From contig CANMSE010000004.1 in the NCBI GenBank assembly GCA_947500555.1, forward strand, positions 1 to 64,000: a stretch of DNA of 64,000 bases. Direction: 5' to 3'. A model generated the notes under the pieces. The model saw nothing but the letters and a program-made list of their open reading frames with translations, was not told where the DNA came from and did no database searches. The position numbers were made by a program, and so were the translations under genes. Below are positions 1 to 9,483 of the stretch, piece by piece. The stretch's first letter is position 1; each line of letters starts with the position of its first letter. The DNA comes from an uncultured Fulvivirga sp. (GTDB taxonomy: Bacteria; Bacteroidota; Bacteroidia; Cytophagales; Cyclobacteriaceae).

Positions 1-41
1 GTCGTTGCCAGTTTTTATTTAGCTATCAAAGCTAGCTCTAA

Positions 42-70
42 ACCCTCAGTAAATCACTGAGGGTTTTTTC
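42..70 (+). terminator. Rho-independent terminator of an upstream gene
   Basis: A 9-bp perfect stem (ACCCTCAGT / ACTGAGGGT) with a 5-nt loop is followed by a run of six T. It would end a transcript entering from left of the window. The first 41 bases could be the tail of that gene, but the reading frame cannot be chosen. Confidence 0.8.
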
Positions 71-190
71 GTTTTATAGCCTGATGAATAGACGCGGTCG
101 AGTCAAAGCATATTCTGTAATCACATTTAGTATCCTATTCATTAGAAATACTTCACTAATTCGTTTATTTGTCATTAAACATAGTATCAA

Positions 191-2878
191 TTGAATAAAC
201 CAGCGATCTTTTTTACAATATTGTTAATAGCAATTTGCGGTGTATATCTCTATTATGGTGATTATTTAAAATCATCAGAAAAGACAGCTTGGGATTTTGT
301 TTCTGATGATGCAGCTGTTGTTTTAGAGTTTCAGGATATTAAGGAGCTCTCAACCAAAATAAATCATAAAAAAACATTATTTCATGATTTTATAGAAATA
401 AAAAATGACTCTCTTATTAGTAGTTTGGTTAAAAGAGTGGCCGAATCTGAGTCAACCTCTAACAACAAAGTACTCATTTCCATTCATACCGCCTCTAATA
501 CTCGTTTGGGTTACACTTTTTACTTACATCTAGACAACAATCAAAGTCAAAAGACCTTTTATCAACTGCTTGATAGTCTAAGAGTAACTTATAAATCTGA
601 GTTAAACTCTCGAAACTACAACGGAATCAAAATCTATGAAATGCTTGCCGGGAAGAGGCTTTTGTCATATTTAGTAGAAGAGAATATTGCTGTTTTAAGT
701 TTTGATCCTTTTCTCATTGAAGATGCTGTACGACTAATTTTGAATGAACAGGTAGAGCCTTTCAATTTCTCAAACAGTGGAATAATGAATATGCCGAAAT
801 TATCTAATGATGATGGTAACATTTATATAAACCTGAAGGGAATACCTGGATTGATTAATACTTTTTTAGCTGATAGAAATACTGACTTAGCCAATTTTGG
901 AAAAGGAGCATTTATGGATGTTAGTGGCACAGATAATTCTATTCTGCTAAATGGTTTTTCAACGTCTGAACGAGGAGAATTTTTGCAGACTTTTGATCAA
1001 CAAAACCCTGTTGTCGATCGGTTTAATTACTATATTCCTACGGAAGCTACACAAGCATATAAATTTCTGGTCAGTGATGTAGCGGGGTGGTATGATCAAT
1101 TGGGGCAATATTGGAGTAAATCCAGGCCTGAATTCCATAGACAAAGAATCGATTTTTTGACCAAATTCAGTTTGGAACCAAATGAAATGATCAATTGGGT
1201 TGATAATGGATTTTGCTATGTAAATTTCATGGAAGGGCCAGAAGCGGAGCAATTGCTTTTTATATCTACTAATGATATAAATGAGGCCTTGAATCGGCTT
1301 AATAGTTTTAGTGAATCATACGCTACATTACAAGGTGATTCTGTATACACAGAACAGTATGGTGACTATACAATAGCAGAAATAGGAGCAGGAAGATTCC
1401 CTGAAATGGTGTATGGACCACATTTCTATGGTTTCAAGACTTCTTACTATATCGCACTTAATGATATGATTGTTATAGGTAGCACTATTGAAATACTTAA
1501 AAATCTTATAGGAAGTATTGAGAACGAAGAGACTTGGGGACGCAGTGTTGCCTATAACAAGTTTTATTCTAGTGGCTTGGAAGAGATAAATTATAGCTAT
1601 ACATATAACTTACAACGCTTATGGCCAAAGTTGATTAGTAGTTTAAATGAGGAAAGCAAAGTTTTTGCCTTGAATCACCAAAACTTACTAAAGTCTTATA
1701 AACTTGGGATGATGCAATTTAGCAGAATTGATGATAGTTTTTATACGAATGTGGCTTTGAAAAAGCAAGAACAGAACACTGCCACTGACAGACAATACTT
1801 TAATGCATCTCAGAGCCTAGCATTAACTCATAAAATAATATCTAAACCGTTTGTGGTACGAAATCATAGCACCAATCTGCGAGAGGTGATTTTTCAAGAT
1901 TCATTGGGTAATTTAAACTTGTTGTCTAATGAAGGTAGAAAACTATGGGATATTCCAATTGATGATAAAATCATAAGTACAGTAGAGCAGATTGATTATT
2001 ATAATAACAAAAAGCTTCAATTCTTTTTCTCTACCAAAAATAAAATCTTCATAGTTGATAGACTTGGGAATTTGGTTGAAGACTACCCTAAATCATTTGA
2101 CTTCAAAATTTCTGATGTATCAGTAGTCGACTACGACAATAGTAAAAACTATAGATTTTTGATAACTGATGAATTAGGTAATCTATATTTGTCTAACAAG
2201 CACGGTCAATTATTAAACGGTTGGGATCCTTTAAAAGTGGGTAAAAAACATGCATTTCAACCTTTTCATTTAAGAATTAGAGGAAAAGACTGTTTCATAA
2301 TCTTAACGACTGATGGGACATTGAATGTAGTAAACAGGAGAGGTCAGAATCTGGATAATTTCCCAATAAACCTTGAAGGTAAATTCAGCTCAAAGTTGTT
2401 CGTAGAACAAGGGTCAGATCTTAAATCTAGTATTTTGCATATTCTAAACAAGGATGGTCAGCTGACAAAAATTGATCTAAACGGTGAAATAAGAGTAACC
2501 GAAGAGTTATACAAACAGACTAAAGAGGCTAGTTTTAGAATTATTCCAGATGCCTTGGGTAAGACTTATGTAGTTGCAAGGATGGAAAAGAATAGGTTAG
2601 TAATTCTTAATAGTGACAAGCAGGAAATCCTTGCTAAAGATTATTTAGGAGTCAGCGAATTGAAAATACAGTATTACTATTTCTCACCACAGAATCAAAT
2701 CTACGCGGTTACAGATTCCGAGCAAGGATTCACTTATCTTTATGATTCTTACGGTACTTTGATTAATTCACAACCTATAAATAGTACACAGGAGGTTGGT
2801 ATATTATATTCTGAATCAAAAAATGAATATACTGTTTACACGATCAGTGATGATACTTATAGAATGTTAACTTTTTAA
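191..2878 (+). CDS. Membrane-anchored DUF3352-like protein with C-terminal beta-propeller
   Basis: 895 residues from a TTG start; no ATG lies nearby upstream in frame, so the start is uncertain by a few codons. Residues 5-25 form one hydrophobic anchor, so the bulk is probably periplasmic. Residues about 35-520 resemble the DUF3352 type of protein (opening like WDFVSDDAAVVLEF, with long alternating beta/helix segments). Residues about 545-890 carry repeats of the form 'D..GNL.L.. .G..L', typical of a PQQ/WD-like beta-propeller. The stop codon abuts the ATG of the MscS gene, so the two are co-transcribed and a role in envelope or turgor sensing is possible. The function is unknown; the architecture call is moderate and the gene itself is certain. 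Confidence 0.8.
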   Translation: MNKPAIFFTILLIAICGVYLYYGDYLKSSEKTAWDFVSDDAAVVLEFQDIKELSTKINHKKTLFHDFIEIKNDSLISSLVKRVAESESTSNNKVLISIHTASNTRLGYTFYLHLDNNQSQKTFYQLLDSLRVTYKSELNSRNYNGIKIYEMLAGKRLLSYLVEENIAVLSFDPFLIEDAVRLILNEQVEPFNFSNSGIMNMPKLSNDDGNIYINLKGIPGLINTFLADRNTDLANFGKGAFMDVSGTDNSILLNGFSTSERGEFLQTFDQQNPVVDRFNYYIPTEATQAYKFLVSDVAGWYDQLGQYWSKSRPEFHRQRIDFLTKFSLEPNEMINWVDNGFCYVNFMEGPEAEQLLFISTNDINEALNRLNSFSESYATLQGDSVYTEQYGDYTIAEIGAGRFPEMVYGPHFYGFKTSYYIALNDMIVIGSTIEILKNLIGSIENEETWGRSVAYNKFYSSGLEEINYSYTYNLQRLWPKLISSLNEESKVFALNHQNLLKSYKLGMMQFSRIDDSFYTNVALKKQEQNTATDRQYFNASQSLALTHKIISKPFVVRNHSTNLREVIFQDSLGNLNLLSNEGRKLWDIPIDDKIISTVEQIDYYNNKKLQFFFSTKNKIFIVDRLGNLVEDYPKSFDFKISDVSVVDYDNSKNYRFLITDELGNLYLSNKHGQLLNGWDPLKVGKKHAFQPFHLRIRGKDCFIILTTDGTLNVVNRRGQNLDNFPINLEGKFSSKLFVEQGSDLKSSILHILNKDGQLTKIDLNGEIRVTEELYKQTKEASFRIIPDALGKTYVVARMEKNRLVILNSDKQEILAKDYLGVSELKIQYYYFSPQNQIYAVTDSEQGFTYLYDSYGTLINSQPINSTQEVGILYSESKNEYTVYTISDDTYRMLTF

Positions 2879-4498
2879 ATGATGAGAAAACTGTTAATTG
2901 TTAGTCTGTGTGCATTTTCTTTTTTCAACTTGATTGCACAGGGCCAAAATGTTGATACTATAACCTATAACTTAAGTACGCCCTACGATGCTGTTTTAAA
3001 TCATTTAAAGTACTTACAGCCAGATAGTTATTACCCTGAAATAGCCGCTAAATCTCTTCATGATAAAAGAAATGGTAAAACTGATATCGTGGAGTTATCG
3101 ACCAAATTGAAACAAGTTTTTGATGGTAGCGGACTCTACATTGAATTAGACGATATCCCAAGGGAAACTAATTATAAGGACTCTATTTCGAATAAATCAA
3201 GATTTCAATTATCAAAAAAATACCCTGAGATCTATGTTGAAAAGTATGGCAATAGGTGGTTATATTCTAAGAAATCTGTAAATAAAATAGAAGGGCTTCA
3301 TTCCGATATATACCCTTTTGGTACAGGGAAGTTGCTCGAACTTCTTCCACCTAATTCTGGCAGTTTTAAATTGTTTGGTCTGTGGGGTTGGCAGCTACTA
3401 GGGATTCTTATTCTTATTATCATCTGTGTAGTGCTGCATAAGGTGTTTACACTTGTGATTGAAAAATTAATTATCCAAGTTCTCCTAAGATTGGGGTATA
3501 AGAAACTTGCTGATGAAGTAGTTGTGCCAGTGGCTAAACCAATAAGTTTTTTAATCATCTTTCCACTTTTAATTGTTTTGGTGCCCGTGCTTCAACTTCC
3601 TATAGGGATGAGCCGGTATGTTATTCTTGCACTTAAAGCAATATGGCCAATTTTTGCTATTGTCTTTTTCTATAGACTCGTTGATATATTCTCATTATAT
3701 CTTTTCAAGATGGCCGAAAAGACCGAGAGTACATTGGATGATCAACTTGTGCCTTTGTTAAGAAAGGTGCTTAAAACATTCGTAGTCATAGTAGGTGGGC
3801 TATTTATTTTAGACAATCTTGAGTTCGACATTACTGGGTTAATTGCGGGTATATCAATAGGAGGATTGGCGTTTGCATTAGCTGCTCAAGATACAATCAA
3901 AAACTTTTTTGGCTCGTTGATGATTTTTATAGACAGACCATTTCAGGTGGGTGATTGGATCACTTCCGGTGATGTTGACGGAACAGTAGAGGAAGTTGGT
4001 TTCCGTTCTACAAGAATAAGGACGTTTCGTAATTCCGTGATGTATATACCCAATGGTGTAATTACTAATCAGATGATTGATAATCATGGATTGCGTGTGT
4101 ATCGCAGATTTATGACGACAATCTCGATGACCTATGATACACCACCTGAATTGATAGATTTCTTTGTTGACGGACTGAAAGAAATTGTAAAAGCTCATCC
4201 AAAAACAAGAAAGGACTATTATGAAATTCATTTCAATAATATGGCATCATCGTCTCTAGATGTGCTTTTCTATATCTTTTTTGAGGTTCCGAGCTGGACT
4301 GAAGAACTGCAATCTAGGCATGAAATACTGCTTGAAATTGTTAAGCTGGCGGACAGACTAGGTGTTAATTTTGCATTTCCTACTCAGACTTTGCATGTTG
4401 AAACATTTCCAGAAAAGAAAGGTAACTCACCAGAATATACCAATACCTCTCCCGAACTTAGAAAGAAATTAGAAGAATTTATTTCTAAGAAGGACTGA
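2879..4498 (+). CDS. MscS-family mechanosensitive ion channel
   Basis: 539 residues with a signal peptide (1-22), a periplasmic stretch of about 140 residues, then four or five hydrophobic segments between about 165 and 335. The pore-lining helix and beta-domain junction of MscS are recognisable: a Gly/Ala-rich helix (GLIAGISIGGLAFALAAQD) followed by 'NFFGSLMIFIDRPFQVGDWI' and 'GTVEEVGFRSTRIRTF'. The C-terminal domain is the usual cytoplasmic cage. The family opens under membrane tension and releases solutes during hypo-osmotic shock. Two consecutive ATG codons are possible starts. The 3' end overlaps the convergent bioA gene by 14 nt. Confidence 0.93.
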   Translation: MMRKLLIVSLCAFSFFNLIAQGQNVDTITYNLSTPYDAVLNHLKYLQPDSYYPEIAAKSLHDKRNGKTDIVELSTKLKQVFDGSGLYIELDDIPRETNYKDSISNKSRFQLSKKYPEIYVEKYGNRWLYSKKSVNKIEGLHSDIYPFGTGKLLELLPPNSGSFKLFGLWGWQLLGILILIIICVVLHKVFTLVIEKLIIQVLLRLGYKKLADEVVVPVAKPISFLIIFPLLIVLVPVLQLPIGMSRYVILALKAIWPIFAIVFFYRLVDIFSLYLFKMAEKTESTLDDQLVPLLRKVLKTFVVIVGGLFILDNLEFDITGLIAGISIGGLAFALAAQDTIKNFFGSLMIFIDRPFQVGDWITSGDVDGTVEEVGFRSTRIRTFRNSVMYIPNGVITNQMIDNHGLRVYRRFMTTISMTYDTPPELIDFFVDGLKEIVKAHPKTRKDYYEIHFNNMASSSLDVLFYIFFEVPSWTEELQSRHEILLEIVKLADRLGVNFAFPTQTLHVETFPEKKGNSPEYTNTSPELRKKLEEFISKKD

Positions 4499-5762
4499 GT
4501 TTTAAGAATTCTGTAATTGCAGAATAAATAACTTCAAGCTCGTCATTTGTAATTATGTATGGAGGAATAATATAAATTAAGTTACCTAAAGGACGTAGGA
4601 GGACATTGCGTTCTATAAAGAAAGGATACAATGTATTACGCATTTCGCTAAAGTATGATGAGTCCTCGTCAGTTTTGAATTCTAATGCAAGGATGGTCCC
4701 CAAACTTCTCACTTCTTTGACGATTTCTTTGGTCTTAATACTATCAATAAACTCCACATGCTTTTTGGTAATTCTTTGAATGTTTTGTTGACATTCACAG
4801 TCTAACAAAAGCTTCAAACTGGCTATGCCAGCCGCGCAAGCCATAGGGTTAGCCGTGTATGAATGACCATGTAGAAATGCTTTCTTCAAATCTTTGGACT
4901 GAAATTCTTTTATTATTTGAGCAGAACAAGAAGTTGCTCCCAACGCTATCGCTCCACCTGTAAGCCCTTTTGATAGACAAACTATATCGGGTTCAGTTTC
5001 TAAATGATCAGATGCAAATAATTTTCCAGTTCTTCCAAACCCAGTCATCACCTCATCTGCAATGCAAATAACACCATGATTTTGAGCCAAGGTTATGAGC
5101 TTGTCCAGGAGTTTATGATTATAGATTCTCATTCCTGATGCACCTTGTATTATTGGCTCATAAATGAAAGCAGCTATGTCATTTGAGTTTAGATATTCTT
5201 CGAATTGGCGGAGTACATCCGATTCATTATGTTGAGTAGGAAAGTCTATGAAATCTACATCAAATAATTGTTTAACAAATGGTTTGGTGAAATCACTACG
5301 CTCTCCTACTGACATAGAGCCAAATGTGTCCCCATGGTACGCGCCATCGATGGCTATGATTTTTCTTTTTTCTTGATCTTTATTAAACCAATATTGGAAG
5401 GACATTTTTAATGCTACTTCAACGGCAGTACTACCATTGTCGGAATAGAAAATCTTGCTCTGATTTTTTGGTAGAACTTCCAATAGCCCTTCAGCAAGTT
5501 CAATGGCAGGTTGATGTGTGAATCCGGCAAAAATCACATGCTCCAATGATGAAGCCTGTTTTGAGATAGCCTCGGCAATTGCAGGATTTGAATGCCCGTG
5601 AAGGTTAACCCACCAGGAGGATACCGCATCAATAATTTTTTGTCCATTTTCTGTATGCAGATATACACCTTCTGCCTTTGTAACATGTAATGGTTCATCG
5701 ACTCCTTCCAAAGGAGTGAAAGGATGCCAAATACTCACTTTATCTCTACCAACCCAATTCAT
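4485..5762 (-). CDS. bioA: Adenosylmethionine-8-amino-7-oxononanoate aminotransferase
   Basis: 425 residues, normal length for BioA. It transfers an amino group from S-adenosylmethionine to KAPA, giving DAPA, the third step of biotin ring assembly. Visible marks are the N-terminal 'IWHPFTPL', the 'SSWWVNLHGH' segment of BioA-type class III aminotransferases, 'ADEVMTGFGRTGKLFA', and the PLP-lysine motif 'LSKGLTGG'. It is last in the bioF-bioD-bioA operon and its start overlaps the end of bioD by 17 nt. No bioB or bioC lies in this window. Confidence 0.96.
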   Translation of the reverse strand: MNWVGRDKVSIWHPFTPLEGVDEPLHVTKAEGVYLHTENGQKIIDAVSSWWVNLHGHSNPAIAEAISKQASSLEHVIFAGFTHQPAIELAEGLLEVLPKNQSKIFYSDNGSTAVEVALKMSFQYWFNKDQEKRKIIAIDGAYHGDTFGSMSVGERSDFTKPFVKQLFDVDFIDFPTQHNESDVLRQFEEYLNSNDIAAFIYEPIIQGASGMRIYNHKLLDKLITLAQNHGVICIADEVMTGFGRTGKLFASDHLETEPDIVCLSKGLTGGAIALGATSCSAQIIKEFQSKDLKKAFLHGHSYTANPMACAAGIASLKLLLDCECQQNIQRITKKHVEFIDSIKTKEIVKEVRSLGTILALEFKTDEDSSYFSEMRNTLYPFFIERNVLLRPLGNLIYIIPPYIITNDELEVIYSAITEFLKLSPS

Positions 5763-6363
5763 TCCATCTGCTTTTGAAGTTTGCTGCTATTTTTTTGATA
5801 CTCAAATGATCAACTTTATCTAAGTTGCCAACTTTATAAAAGCAGGTTGTATTAGCATGATGCATAATTATATCTTCAGTCGATTTATTTTCCGGCCCGT
5901 TAAAAATTATTCCTTTCAGTGAAATGCTATTTGATTTTAGATATCGGAGAGTTAGCAATGTATGATTTATACTTCCCAGGTAATTGTTAGAAACAAGTAA
6001 AACTTCTGATTCAAATTTCTTGGCCAGATCAATGACAAAGTCATTATTGTTAATGGGCACTAAACACCCACCAGCACCTTCTATTACTAATGTCTTCAAA
6101 GATGAAGGAAGCTCAAAATCACTAAGACTTATTTGTACATTGTCTATTTCTGCGGCTATGTGTGGAGAAGCCGGAGTTTGAAGTAGATAAGTCTCTTCAT
6201 GCGTATGTATGCTATCGTTGCTAAACTCTTTTATTGCATCGCTGTCTGTAGGGAATCCAGCTTGTATGGGTTTCCAATAATCAGCATCTAAAGCCAACGC
6301 CAGAGCGGCAGAAATAACTGTTTTTCCACTGTCTGTACCAATGGCTGTAACAAAATAATTCAT
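5746..6363 (-). CDS. bioD: ATP-dependent dethiobiotin synthetase
   Basis: 205 residues. It closes the ureido ring of dethiobiotin from DAPA, CO2 and ATP. The P-loop 'GTDSGKT' is at residues 9-15, and 'VIEGAGGCLVPI' is the second conserved nucleotide/substrate segment. The start overlaps the bioF stop by 4 nt (ATGA type), so translation is coupled. The length is slightly below the usual 220-230 residues but all core motifs are present. Confidence 0.95.
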   Translation of the reverse strand: MNYFVTAIGTDSGKTVISAALALALDADYWKPIQAGFPTDSDAIKEFSNDSIHTHEETYLLQTPASPHIAAEIDNVQISLSDFELPSSLKTLVIEGAGGCLVPINNNDFVIDLAKKFESEVLLVSNNYLGSINHTLLTLRYLKSNSISLKGIIFNGPENKSTEDIIMHHANTTCFYKVGNLDKVDHLSIKKIAANFKSRWNELGW

Positions 6364-7481
6364 AAGGCTGCTAAGCTAGTTATCAGGGATGAAATTTCAT
6401 TATCGGTGTTAAAGGAATGCAAACAAACCCTCAAACGTTCTTGTCCTTCCTTAACTGTTGGCGAAAGAATTGGTCGAATATTAAATCCTTTACTTTGTAA
6501 TTCTTCAGCCAATCTTTTTGCTTCATTATTTCCTGGTATTAACAAAGTTTGTATTGCTGAATTACTTTTTGATGACTCGTATTTATCTTGCAACATCTCT
6601 TCGAATAATTGCTGGTAATAGGTGATGTTATTAGCTAGTTGCTCTTTTAAGTATGTATGTTCATTTAAGAATTTGAAGGAGCTTTTAATGGTAATATAGG
6701 AGTGAGGTGGTAAAGCAGTGGTGTAAATAAATGGGCGAGCATAATTGATTAGATAATCCACAAGCAATTTGGAGCCTGACACCGTTGCGCCATGGCAACC
6801 TATAGCTTTTCCAAAAGTGTATATTCGGCAGAATATTTTATCTTCCAAATTATATAACTCTGATAGGCCACCACCGTTATTTCCTAAAACTCCTGTGCTA
6901 TGCGCCTCATCGATTATTAATAGAGCCTTAAACTCCTGACATAAATCTACCAATTTAGTAAGTGGACAGCGGTCTCCATCCATGGAGTATACTGATTCGA
7001 CAACCACATACTTTTGACCATCTACCCCGCTAATTTTGTTTTTTAAATCCTCCAAGTCATTATGTCTGAACATGACTTTTTTTGCACTACTCAATCTTAT
7101 TCCATCTTTGATACAAGTATGGGAGAGTTCATCGTAAAAAACATGATCACCACGCTGAGGAATAGAAGATAAAACGGCTAGGTTGGCATTGTATCCGGAG
7201 TTGAATATAAGCGACTTTTCACTTTTAAATAATTCTGCAAGAAACGTTTCTACCTCTTCTGCATGTTTACTATTTCCTGTAAGTAATCTTGATCCTGTCG
7301 CTCCTAAGGAAATGTTCTTAGTCTTAGTTTCCACCAGGCTTATCAATTCAGGGTTGTTGGCTAAACCCAAATAATCATTAGATGAAAAATCGATCAGTCC
7401 ATCTATAGTTTTCAGCGATCGATAATTTTTGCTTAGCTCGCGCTTTTCTAATTGATTTGATAGCCTTTGGGGAAATTCCAT
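6360..7481 (-). CDS. bioF: 8-amino-7-oxononanoate synthase
   Basis: 373 residues, a PLP-dependent alpha-oxoamine synthase that condenses pimeloyl-ACP/CoA with alanine. Family marks are 'IDFSSNDYLGLANNPEL' near the N-terminus, 'GSRLLTGNSKHAEEVE', 'IIDEAHSTGVLGNNG', and the PLP-lysine segment 'YTFGKAIGCHGA'. It is first in the biotin operon and diverges from the LpxR-like gene across 51 bp. No BirA-type operator was recognised in that gap. Confidence 0.95.
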   Translation of the reverse strand: MEFPQRLSNQLEKRELSKNYRSLKTIDGLIDFSSNDYLGLANNPELISLVETKTKNISLGATGSRLLTGNSKHAEEVETFLAELFKSEKSLIFNSGYNANLAVLSSIPQRGDHVFYDELSHTCIKDGIRLSSAKKVMFRHNDLEDLKNKISGVDGQKYVVVESVYSMDGDRCPLTKLVDLCQEFKALLIIDEAHSTGVLGNNGGGLSELYNLEDKIFCRIYTFGKAIGCHGATVSGSKLLVDYLINYARPFIYTTALPPHSYITIKSSFKFLNEHTYLKEQLANNITYYQQLFEEMLQDKYESSKSNSAIQTLLIPGNNEAKRLAEELQSKGFNIRPILSPTVKEGQERLRVCLHSFNTDNEISSLITSLAAL

Positions 7482-7492
7482 AGATAAAGTTC

Positions 7493-7500
7493 TAATTTTG
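7493..7500 (+). promoter_or_regulatory. Candidate Bacteroidota -7 element for the LpxR-like gene
   Basis: TAATTTTG fits TAnnTTTG exactly and sits 32 nt before the ATG. A TTTG at 7466-7469 could be the -33 element, though its spacing of 23 nt is long. Confidence 0.4.
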
Positions 7501-7532
7501 ATCCTAAAATACTGATAATTACTTACCCTAGA

Positions 7533-8510
7533 ATGAAGAGTTTTTTGTTGTTGATAAGTATTTTTTCAACTTCGGTATCCTTGTCTCAGGAAGTCACTAA
7601 AAGTCATCGTCATGATCGTGAGTTAACCTTTAGATATGATAATGACGTTGTATTTATTACAGACCAATATTATACTTCAGGAGTTGATATATCCTTTGCC
7701 AGGCTACCAAGAAAGAATGCTTTTATTTCAAGAGTGTTTGGATCTAATAAAAATGATAGCACAAAGCTGATTTGGAGAATGGATTACGGTCATAAAATTT
7801 TCACTTCAGAAAAAATTAGAGAACCAGATGTATCAAAAAGAGATCGTCCCTATGCAGGGTGGCACTATGCAGGTTTATTCATAAGTAATTTTCCTACCGC
7901 AAACTCAGCAAATATATATGGTTTGCGAATAGGTCTTGTGGGCCGTGTGTCAGGAATAGGAAACTTTCAGACATGGTGGCACGATAAAGCCGGAATTACA
8001 GCTCCACTTGGCTGGAATGAACAAATTGCAAATGAGTTTGTCACTAACTTTAGCTATACACGCCTTCAAGCTTTAAAAGTTTTAAAACCATTAGACTTTA
8101 TAAGCGAATCAAAGATTATCTTTGGTAATGGGAATACTAGTGCCAGCCAGCAATTACTTATGCGTTTGGGTCAGTTAAATCCTATTAATAACTCCGGTTA
8201 TGCGGGTAGTAGATTATCTAACAAAGTTCCTGACCTTGGTTCCATAGATTTAAAACAAGAAGAAGCATTTTTTTTCTATGCGCTAAAAGCTGAATATGTC
8301 AATCATAATATTTTTATTGAAGGAAGTAGGTTTAATGAAAATAGCCCTCATGTTGAAGAAATAGAGAATTACTTGATTCAACATTCATGGGGAGGCATAT
8401 ACTCAAATTACTATACCACATTCAAAATAATATTTTATCGATTAAGTTCAGAGGTGGTTGGTGGTCGGATTCATCGATATGTAAGTATAGAATTAGGGCT
8501 CAGATTTTAA
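7533..8510 (+). CDS. LpxR-family outer membrane lipid A deacylase (DUF2219)
   Basis: 325 residues with a signal peptide cleaved near residue 19. The family removes the 3'-acyloxyacyl chain of lipid A from inside a 12-strand outer membrane barrel. The N-terminal 'FRYDNDVVFITDQYYTSG' is the family signature, with Asn37-Asp38 and Thr48/Ser49 at the positions expected for catalysis. 'RDRPYAGW' at 104-111 and His150 in 'FQTWWHDKAG' match the other conserved blocks. The protein ends in an aromatic residue after amphipathic strands, as barrels do. Enzyme activity is inferred from these residues; many Bacteroidota homologues are untested. Confidence 0.87.
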   Translation: MKSFLLLISIFSTSVSLSQEVTKSHRHDRELTFRYDNDVVFITDQYYTSGVDISFARLPRKNAFISRVFGSNKNDSTKLIWRMDYGHKIFTSEKIREPDVSKRDRPYAGWHYAGLFISNFPTANSANIYGLRIGLVGRVSGIGNFQTWWHDKAGITAPLGWNEQIANEFVTNFSYTRLQALKVLKPLDFISESKIIFGNGNTSASQQLLMRLGQLNPINNSGYAGSRLSNKVPDLGSIDLKQEEAFFFYALKAEYVNHNIFIEGSRFNENSPHVEEIENYLIQHSWGGIYSNYYTTFKIIFYRLSSEVVGGRIHRYVSIELGLRF

Positions 8511-8511
8511 C

Positions 8512-9375
8512 TCATTTTTTCTTAGATCTCATTTTTTCTATCGTGTCCCACATTTCGGGTGGCACAGCCTCTAAGCTGTTAAATTCACCAGCTCCGTTTA
8601 CCCATTCTCCACCGTCAATGGTGACTACTTCACCGTTTACATAAGCAGAATAGTCAGACATTAAGTAGGCTGCAAGATTGGCCAACTCTTGATGCTCACC
8701 AAACCGTTTTAAAGGAATTCTATTTAGGGGATCGATCTTTTTCGCGACCTCTCCTGGAAACAGCCTTTTCCAGGCACCTTCTGTAGGAAAAGGACCTGGA
8801 GCAATGGCATTACTTCTAATATTATATTTAGCCCACTCAGCAGCTAAGGATCTGGTAAGGGCTAAGACACCAGCTTTAGCGCAAGCTGATGGTACAACAT
8901 AACCTGAACCGGTCCACGCATAAGTAGTCACAATATTTAGAAATACTCCCGACTGCTTCTTATCAATCCAATTTTTACCATTGGCTAGTGTGAAGTTGTA
9001 AGTACCTCTTAGAACAATATCCACAACAATATCAAACGCACGATTGGATAGTCGTTCGGTAGGACTAATAAAATTGCCGGCAGCATTATTGAGAACTCCA
9101 TCAATTTTGCCAAACTGTGCTTCAGTTTGCTTTATTACATTCTCAACTTCATCGTACTTACGTATGTCACAGCTCACTGGAAGTACCTCTCCGCCTGTTT
9201 GATCAGAAAGTTCTTTGGCAACTTCTTCCAAAATGTTCATTTTTCTACTTGCAATAACTAAGTTGGCTCCCAATTCAAGAAAATACCTACCCATAGACTT
9301 GCCAAGTCCAGTACCTCCTCCTGTTACAATTATAGTTTTTCCTTTTAGAGCATCATCTTTAAGCATTCCAGTCAT
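8512..9375 (-). CDS. SDR oxidoreductase, 2,4-dienoyl-CoA reductase-like
   Basis: 287 residues with the Rossmann motif 'TGGGTGLG' at about 17-24 and 'NNAAGNF' at about 112. The usual SDR Tyr of YxxxK is Ser here ('SACAKAG'), as expected for the DECR branch of the family, which reduces 2,4-dienoyl-CoA with NADPH in unsaturated fatty acid breakdown. 'IRSNAIAPGPFPTEGAW' supports this branch. It is convergent with the LpxR-like gene (1-nt gap) and no beta-oxidation gene is adjacent, so the substrate is inferred. Confidence 0.85.
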   Translation of the reverse strand: MTGMLKDDALKGKTIIVTGGGTGLGKSMGRYFLELGANLVIASRKMNILEEVAKELSDQTGGEVLPVSCDIRKYDEVENVIKQTEAQFGKIDGVLNNAAGNFISPTERLSNRAFDIVVDIVLRGTYNFTLANGKNWIDKKQSGVFLNIVTTYAWTGSGYVVPSACAKAGVLALTRSLAAEWAKYNIRSNAIAPGPFPTEGAWKRLFPGEVAKKIDPLNRIPLKRFGEHQELANLAAYLMSDYSAYVNGEVVTIDGGEWVNGAGEFNSLEAVPPEMWDTIEKMRSKKK

Positions 9376-9483
9376 ATCCCAAATTAGTTTATTACTAAAT
9401 ATATTTAATCTTTAAGAGTATTTGAGACATCGGCTTTTTTATTTGTTTGCTGATTGCTGATATTCGCAGTAAATCATTTTGAT

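Noticed and set aside
8387..8644. 85-codon plus-strand frame at the junction of LpxR-like and SDR genes
   Set aside because: Overlaps two well-supported genes on other frames; Ser/Pro-rich shadow.
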